From positions 1 through 9,948 of the forward strand of contig CAKSWM010000034.1 in the NCBI GenBank assembly GCA_934511545.1: a DNA stretch of 9,948 nt, written 5' to 3'. The DNA comes from an uncultured Oscillospiraceae bacterium. GTDB lineage: Bacteria; Bacillota; Clostridia; Oscillospirales; Oscillospiraceae. Each line of letters starts with the position of its first letter. Within the stretch, counting starts at the first letter, position 1. Of this stretch, positions 5,999-9,948 are shown one piece after another. A program made the translations under genes and the position numbers. The notes under the pieces were generated by a model. That model saw only the letters and a list, made by a program, of their open reading frames with translations. It had not been told where the DNA came from and searched no databases.

Positions 5999-7567
5999 TT
6001 AATTCCCGAATCCGAAGAAATCGGAGAACGGAGAGCCGCTTGCCTGCCACTGGTCCGAACCGGGGATCGTTTCCTCTTCGGTCCCGGTATCTGGCTCTGT
6101 CTCCTGTACACGGGGCTTTTCCTCGTCAAAGACGATGCTGAGCCGGATGTACTCGCCGGATCTGTATACCGTCAGGACCGCGCTGTCGCCCGCCTTATAT
6201 GCCTTCTTTGCGGCGACGAGATCGGAAGAGCTGAGTATCTCCATATCATCGACCTTGGTGATTATATCGCCGACCTTCAGGCCCGCGGTGCCGGCACAGC
6301 TGTTCTCGTCAACTACGCTGACATATGCGCCCTCGACCATGTTGTAATACTCCGCTATGCTGGCGGACACGGTCGAAACGCTGATGCCGAAATATGCTTT
6401 GCCGCTGACATATCCGTTTGTGATAAGCTCGTTTGCAATGGATACCGCATCATTGATGGGTATCGCAAAACCTATGCCCTCAACGCCGGTGGAGCTATAC
6501 TTGGCGGTAACAACACCAATGACCTCGCCCTTGCTGTTATAAACGGGGCCGCCGGAGTTGCCGCTGTTGACCGCAGCGTCGATCTGGAACATGTTGATAG
6601 TCGTTATAACGCCGGTCTGAGAATCGGTAGACGATATCTCACGGTCCAGAGCGGACACCATGCCCTTGGTCATCGTATATGCAAGCTCGCCAAGCGGATT
6701 GCCGACGGCATATGCCGTCTCGCCGACGACCATTGCATCGCTGTCGCCGATGGTGACGGGGTTGAGTCCCTCGGCGTCGATCTTCAGAACGGCGATGTCG
6801 TTATCCTTCTCAAAGCCGACTATGCTCGCGGTGTAGCTGTCGCCGTTATAGAGCATTACGGTTATGTCATAGCCGCCCTTATAGGCATCCTCGATCACAT
6901 GGTAGTTGGTTATGATATATCCGTCCGCAGTCACGATAAAGCCGGAGCCGCTGACAGCACTCTGAGTGGTCATGCCGAAGCGGTTCGTGGAGATTATCTC
7001 CGTCGTGATACCGACGACCTGGGTGCAGGCCAGATCATACACGCTGGAGGCTTCGATGGATTCTTTTTCGTCCGCGGTACTCTGGATGGGGCCCGGAGTC
7101 ACATTCTCGGCAGGGCTGTCCGGAACCTTGTCGTCCGGGTCGCTTGCAAGCCCGAGAGTGGAGTCCGGAGAAGGCGCTTCCACGGTGGGCGGCTCCTGAA
7201 CGTTTCTGCCGAAGAGCGCCACTCCGCCGGCTCCGATGATGCCGCCGACAAGCGCGCAGACCAGACATACGGCAATGAGCTTGCCCATGGTGACGGAGCT
7301 CTTTTTCTCCTTCTTTTCGCGGCGCTTTTTTGCGTTGTCCGTCTCCGAATAATAATAGCGCGGGGTCCCGGGGCGATTCTCGCTCACGGGAGTGTAGCTT
7401 GCCTCCGCATAAGCGCTCTGTTTCGGCGGCACATAGCGGTATTCGCCGCTGCCGTCGGGCTCATTTATGTTATCAGTTACCGGATCGGCGGCGCTGTTTT
7501 CAGGAACTCTATTATTGCCGTCCCCATAATAAGGATTATCGTTGTTTCTTTCATTGGGGTCAAACAT
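5999..7567 (-). CDS. htrA: HtrA/DegP-like membrane-anchored serine protease with PDZ domain
   Basis: A 522-residue S1C-family protease for quality control of misfolded proteins outside the membrane. Residues 1-94 are hydrophilic, Asn-, Pro- and Tyr-rich and probably cytosolic, ending in a Lys-rich stretch; one membrane segment follows (about 95-118). The trypsin-like domain (about 175-375) has the triad H223 (TNYHV), D257 (DNDIAVL) and S338 (NSGNSGGPV). One PDZ domain follows (about 390-478), then an acidic Pro/Glu/Thr-rich tail. One anchor plus one PDZ is the usual Gram-positive layout. The start at 7565-7567 is chosen because GGAGG lies at 7576-7580; the frame stays open to 7783, but that extension crosses the rpmE terminator. 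It is monocistronic and convergent with the transketolase genes. Confidence 0.95.
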   Translation of the reverse strand: MFDPNERNNDNPYYGDGNNRVPENSAADPVTDNINEPDGSGEYRYVPPKQSAYAEASYTPVSENRPGTPRYYYSETDNAKKRREKKEKKSSVTMGKLIAVCLVCALVGGIIGAGGVALFGRNVQEPPTVEAPSPDSTLGLASDPDDKVPDSPAENVTPGPIQSTADEKESIEASSVYDLACTQVVGITTEIISTNRFGMTTQSAVSGSGFIVTADGYIITNYHVIEDAYKGGYDITVMLYNGDSYTASIVGFEKDNDIAVLKIDAEGLNPVTIGDSDAMVVGETAYAVGNPLGELAYTMTKGMVSALDREISSTDSQTGVITTINMFQIDAAVNSGNSGGPVYNSKGEVIGVVTAKYSSTGVEGIGFAIPINDAVSIANELITNGYVSGKAYFGISVSTVSASIAEYYNMVEGAYVSVVDENSCAGTAGLKVGDIITKVDDMEILSSSDLVAAKKAYKAGDSAVLTVYRSGEYIRLSIVFDEEKPRVQETEPDTGTEEETIPGSDQWQASGSPFSDFFGFGN

Positions 7568-7651
7568 TTTTGTTTCCTCCTTGCCTTTTATATTGGCTCT
7601 TGCTTTGATGGTCATATAATAATGATAATTTATGTCCTGCATATGAACAGA

Positions 7652-7680
7652 ATTATAAAAAAATAAAAACAAAGCTTCAT
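7652..7680 (-). promoter_or_regulatory. Possible htrA promoter
   Basis: A perfect leftward TATAAT stands at 7652-7657, about 85 bases before the htrA start and just downstream of the rpmE terminator. The sequence 17 bases upstream (ATGAAG, 7675-7680) is a poor -35 box. I saw no CtsR- or CIRCE-like operator, so stress control by those regulators is not supported here. Confidence 0.35.
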
Positions 7681-7691
7681 AAACTGTGAAC

Positions 7692-7730
7692 AAAAAAGCA
7701 GCCCATCGCCGGATGACGGCGTCGGGCTGC
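7692..7730 (-). terminator. Terminator of rpmE
   Basis: Reading leftward, GCAGCCC (7724-7730) pairs with 7698-7704, and an inner 5-bp stem (7707-7711 with 7717-7721) stacks above a 2x2 internal loop. A run of six T (minus strand, 7692-7697) follows directly. It lies 21 bases past the rpmE stop codon and insulates htrA. Confidence 0.85.
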
Positions 7731-7751
7731 CTGTTGGCTTGCTCCTGCAAA

Positions 7752-7949
7752 TCAAAGACCGAACTTCTTGTTGAACTTTTCAACGCGGCCGCTGGTATCG
7801 ACCAGCTTCTGCTTGCCGGTGAAGAAGGGATGGCACTTGGAGCAAATTTCGACCGTGATGTTCTTTTTGGTGGAACCGGTCTCTATAACATTACCGCATG
7901 CACACTTGATAGTGGTCGGCTGGTAATCGGGATGAATTCCTGCTTTCAT
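7752..7949 (-). CDS. rpmE: 50S ribosomal protein bL31, zinc-binding type
   Basis: A 65-residue ribosomal protein of the large subunit that bridges toward the small subunit. The N-terminus MKAGIHPDY is typical of bL31. Four cysteines at C16, C18, C36 and C39 form the zinc site, marking the C+ form rather than the zinc-free paralogue made under zinc starvation. [20 protein letters not shown] (37-56) is the family signature. The start at 7947-7949 is chosen over an upstream in-frame ATG because GAGGAG lies just before it and the product then matches the family length. It has its own promoter (8016-8044) and terminator (7692-7730), so it is transcribed alone. Confidence 0.97.
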   Translation of the reverse strand: MKAGIHPDYQPTTIKCACGNVIETGSTKKNITVEICSKCHPFFTGKQKLVDTSGRVEKFNKKFGL

Positions 7950-7983
7950 TTGTGTTTTCTCCTCATTTAAAGCTGCCTTGATT

Positions 7984-7995
7984 GGAACACGTTCC
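7984..7995. promoter_or_regulatory. Palindrome in the rpmE leader
   Basis: GGAACACGTTCC is an inverted repeat of two 5-base arms with a 2-base centre, located between the rpmE transcription start and its ribosome binding site. It might be a protein-binding site or a small RNA hairpin. The arm spacing is too short for the usual Firmicute LexA box. Confidence 0.25.
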
Positions 7996-8015
7996 GGATA
8001 CAAAGCGCAATTGGT

Positions 8016-8044
8016 ATTGTAGCATATGCATTTGGCTTTGGCAA
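8016..8044 (-). promoter_or_regulatory. Promoter of rpmE
   Basis: Reading leftward, TTGCCA (8039-8044) and TACAAT (8016-8021) each match five of six consensus bases and are spaced by 17. Transcription would start near 8009, giving a leader of about 60 bases. Confidence 0.75.
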
Positions 8045-8074
8045 GTCCTTTTTTCCTTGAAAAACCGAATTATT

Positions 8075-8752
8075 TTACAGCTGTTCCATTATGCTTCCGG
8101 CGATTTCAAGGCATATTCCGGAGGCTTTTTCCATTTCCCGCAGGAACTCATCCGTCCCGCCAGTCAGTCCGTCGGAGACGGTCTTGATCAGCAGGCAGGG
8201 AACCCCGCTCCTGTTGCAGGTCAGGACGATACCGGCCGCCTCCATTTCGCATATTTCCGCGCCGAAACGGGCGTTAAGATCGCGCTTTGCCTCCGCGGAG
8301 GCGATGAATTTATCGCCCGATGCACAGATGACGCCCTTAAGCTCCGGCCTTATCGCCCTTGCCCTGCGCACCAGTTCCTCTGTCGTCGGGATAAACGGAC
8401 TTGGGTACATTATATACTGTCCGGGCACGCAATTGTCCCAATCGTGCGTGTCGTAATCGTAATGCACCACGCTCTCGACAACGCAGGTGCGCGTCCTTTC
8501 CATTTCGGCGGTCAGTCCGCCGACAACGCCGTAGTTGATTATCATATCAACTCCGAAAACGCTTATAAGCACCTGGGTGCCGGCGCTCGAGGCGATCTCT
8601 CCCGCTCCGGAATTGAGAACGTAAAGCTCATAATTCTCAAAGCCGTACACAAGGACGGGAAAGCCGAAGCTCCTGATCCGTTCCCGCGGCTCTCCGTAGC
8701 GCGAAAGCAGCGCGGCCATTTCCACCGCGACTACCATTCCTATCTTTTTCAT
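8075..8752 (-). CDS. mtnN: MTA/SAH nucleosidase-family protein
   Basis: A 225-residue cytosolic protein of the PNP/UDP phosphorylase superfamily, closest to 5'-methylthioadenosine/S-adenosylhomocysteine nucleosidase, which cleaves adenine from these by-products of polyamine synthesis, methylation and radical SAM reactions. Matching motifs are NSGAGEIASSAG (47-58), IINYGVVGGL (71-80), ASGDKFI (144-150), CEMEAAG (168-174) with E171 for ribose binding, and KTVSDG (190-195) with D194 as the catalytic acid. The N-terminal motif differs: where E. coli has three glutamates after GAM (E12 catalytic), this protein has VAVEMAALL with one Glu (E11). Specificity may therefore differ; futalosine hydrolase is a relative. 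The start is 3 bases past the addA stop and its GGAGG (8759-8763) begins just before that stop codon, so it is probably coupled to addA. Confidence 0.8.
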   Translation of the reverse strand: MKKIGMVVAVEMAALLSRYGEPRERIRSFGFPVLVYGFENYELYVLNSGAGEIASSAGTQVLISVFGVDMIINYGVVGGLTAEMERTRTCVVESVVHYDYDTHDWDNCVPGQYIMYPSPFIPTTEELVRRARAIRPELKGVICASGDKFIASAEAKRDLNARFGAEICEMEAAGIVLTCNRSGVPCLLIKTVSDGLTGGTDEFLREMEKASGICLEIAGSIMEQL

Positions 8753-8755
8753 GCC

Positions 8756-9948
8756 TTACCTCCGTATCGTGACCGCCTGTCCGCAGCGCAGAAAATACAG
8801 CACGGTCTCCCGGACGGGCAGTCCGAGAATGCGTTCCATCGCCTCCGCATAGGCATCCAATTGCCCCGTGTAATACTCCGCGCGCTGCTGTATGGTCTCT
8901 TGGGTTACATAATCCGTCTTATAGTCAATTATAGTTAACTCTCCATGCTCTTCGATGCAGCAGTCCACCACACCCTGCAAAAGCAGGCTTTCGTCCTCTA
9001 CCCCGTCATAGAATTTCCCGGCCGGGCACAGCAGCGAAAACCGGAACTCCCGGCGCACCGCATCCGCTCTCAGCACGCGCTGTCCGATCTCCGAGACGAA
9101 AAAGCCGCGTATCATCTCCGGGTCCACGGCCCGCGCCTGTTTTTCCGTCAGAAAGCCGAGCTTTTCCAGTCTTTCGATCTCGCTTTGTATCTCTTCGGCG
9201 CTTCCCGCTCGGGCAAAGTCCATGTGCTGCATGACAAGGTGCGCCGCAACGCCGCGCTCGGTTCCCGTCAGCGGCCTGTCCGCACGGGCAAAGTCCGGCA
9301 TACGGAAGGTCTTTCCCGGAGTCGGAGCCAGCTCCTGCGCGTCCGGGACGGTCTCGTGCCGTCCCTTCAGTTCCGTCGCCGTCAGCTTTGAAGGCAGCGC
9401 GCAAGCTTCCCTGTTTTCATACACAAACGCAAGCTTCCGCTCCAGTTCGCTCACAAGCTCCGGATCCGGCCCGTTGCCGGTTCTCTCTTCTCCCGGCTCC
9501 GGCGGAGCAGCCGTTTCCGGCTCCGGCGTTGAGAGGATAATGCTTTCGTTCCCACTCAGCGAAGCGAGCGCCAGCCACTCCGAAAACGACTGGCAGCCGA
9601 GCAGTGTCTCCGGACTGACAGGCGTTTCCGCTTCCGCGCGGAGCTTTTCCAGCTTTTCCTCCGGAAACTTCCAGACGCAGGAGAAAAACAGCCTCTCCTG
9701 CGCGCGCGTCGCGCCGACATAGAGAACGCGCATCTCCTCGGACAGCGTCTCGCGTCTTATCCGGGCGCTTATGGCTCTGCGGGCCGCGGTCGGATATTCC
9801 GTGCGGCGGGCAAGGTCCGTATACTTCGGCCCCAGTCCAAGCTCTGAGTGCACGAGCACCGCCCCCATCGTATCGCTGCTGTTGAAGCGGCGGGCCGTAT
9901 CCGGGATGAACACATAGGGAAACTCCAGCCCCTTGGACTTGTGTATGC
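8756..9948 (-). CDS. addA: AddA helicase-nuclease subunit, C-terminal part (cut by window edge)
   Basis: The last 396 residues of AddA, which with AddB processes double-strand DNA ends for RecA-dependent repair. The frame runs off the right edge with IHKSKGLEFPYVFIP, a superfamily 1 helicase motif, so the gene begins outside the window; a GTG at 9911-9913 is internal. LYVGATRAQERL (about 75-86) is helicase motif VI. A Pro/Glu-rich linker follows (about 130-160). The RecB-family nuclease domain shows the motif histidine in RGVAAHLVMQ (about H236), GVVD (D328), IIDYKTD with D341 and K343, and QLDAY (362-366), all intact, so it should cut DNA. RecB is less likely given the Firmicute context. The nucleosidase gene follows after 3 bases. 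Confidence 0.93.
   Translation of the reverse strand, partial: IHKSKGLEFPYVFIPDTARRFNSSDTMGAVLVHSELGLGPKYTDLARRTEYPTAARRAISARIRRETLSEEMRVLYVGATRAQERLFFSCVWKFPEEKLEKLRAEAETPVSPETLLGCQSFSEWLALASLSGNESIILSTPEPETAAPPEPGEERTGNGPDPELVSELERKLAFVYENREACALPSKLTATELKGRHETVPDAQELAPTPGKTFRMPDFARADRPLTGTERGVAAHLVMQHMDFARAGSAEEIQSEIERLEKLGFLTEKQARAVDPEMIRGFFVSEIGQRVLRADAVRREFRFSLLCPAGKFYDGVEDESLLLQGVVDCCIEEHGELTIIDYKTDYVTQETIQQRAEYYTGQLDAYAEAMERILGLPVRETVLYFLRCGQAVTIRR

Noticed and set aside
5939..7666. 575-codon rightward open frame opposite htrA
   Set aside because: It mirrors a clear protease gene with an intact catalytic triad. It is long because htrA rarely uses codons whose complement is a stop, and its product resembles no protein family I know.
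7568..7783. 72-codon N-terminal extension of HtrA
   Set aside because: It would cross the rpmE terminator and has no ribosome binding site at its start, while the ATG at 7565-7567 follows a good GGAGG.
8045..8065. A/T hairpin as terminator of the addA-nucleosidase unit
   Set aside because: The only pairing is TTTTTC with GAAAAA around a 3-base loop, with no GC-rich stem, and it overlaps the region just upstream of the rpmE promoter.

Overview
The window looks like chromosomal DNA from a low-GC-lineage but GC-moderate Firmicute, most likely a gut clostridial relative (Oscillospiraceae/Ruminococcaceae type). The support is a two-gene (split) transketolase, an AddA-type helicase-nuclease, a Gram-positive HtrA with one membrane anchor, a zinc-type ribosomal protein bL31, strong GGAGG ribosome binding sites, and sigma-A promoters with 17-base spacers. 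This taxonomic reading is inference from gene types; there is no rRNA gene here.

Layout. Positions 1-335 hold no convincing gene: a leftward frame stays open without a start, there is a perfect 10-bp inverted repeat, and there is a strong terminator. Positions 336-3090 are a leftward three-gene operon: nicotinate phosphoribosyltransferase (pncB), an orphan PTS-EIIC-like membrane protein of the PfoR type, and a 64-residue zinc-ribbon protein. The 210-base gap at 3091-3299 carries two divergent promoters and a possible shared operator. To its right, 3300-3980 encodes a conserved but uncharacterised TIM-barrel protein and ends in a hairpin. Positions 4080-5854 are the two transketolase halves, overlapping by one base and ended by two back-to-back bidirectional hairpins.

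From 5999 to the right edge every gene reads leftward: an HtrA-like membrane-anchored serine protease, rpmE (bL31) with its own promoter and terminator, an MTA/SAH-nucleosidase-family protein, and the C-terminal third of AddA, which runs off the right edge. The nucleosidase gene begins 3 bases after the addA stop codon, so the two are probably translationally coupled.

The genes are mostly housekeeping: NAD salvage, non-oxidative pentose phosphate pathway, envelope protein quality control, translation, and recombinational repair with purine by-product salvage. I see no CRISPR array, insertion sequence, phage gene, tRNA or rRNA, and no clear new multi-gene system. The points most worth a second look are the orphan EIIC-like protein in the pncB operon, the uncharacterised TIM-barrel protein divergent from it with a candidate operator, and the nucleosidase homologue that lacks the usual N-terminal catalytic glutamate.
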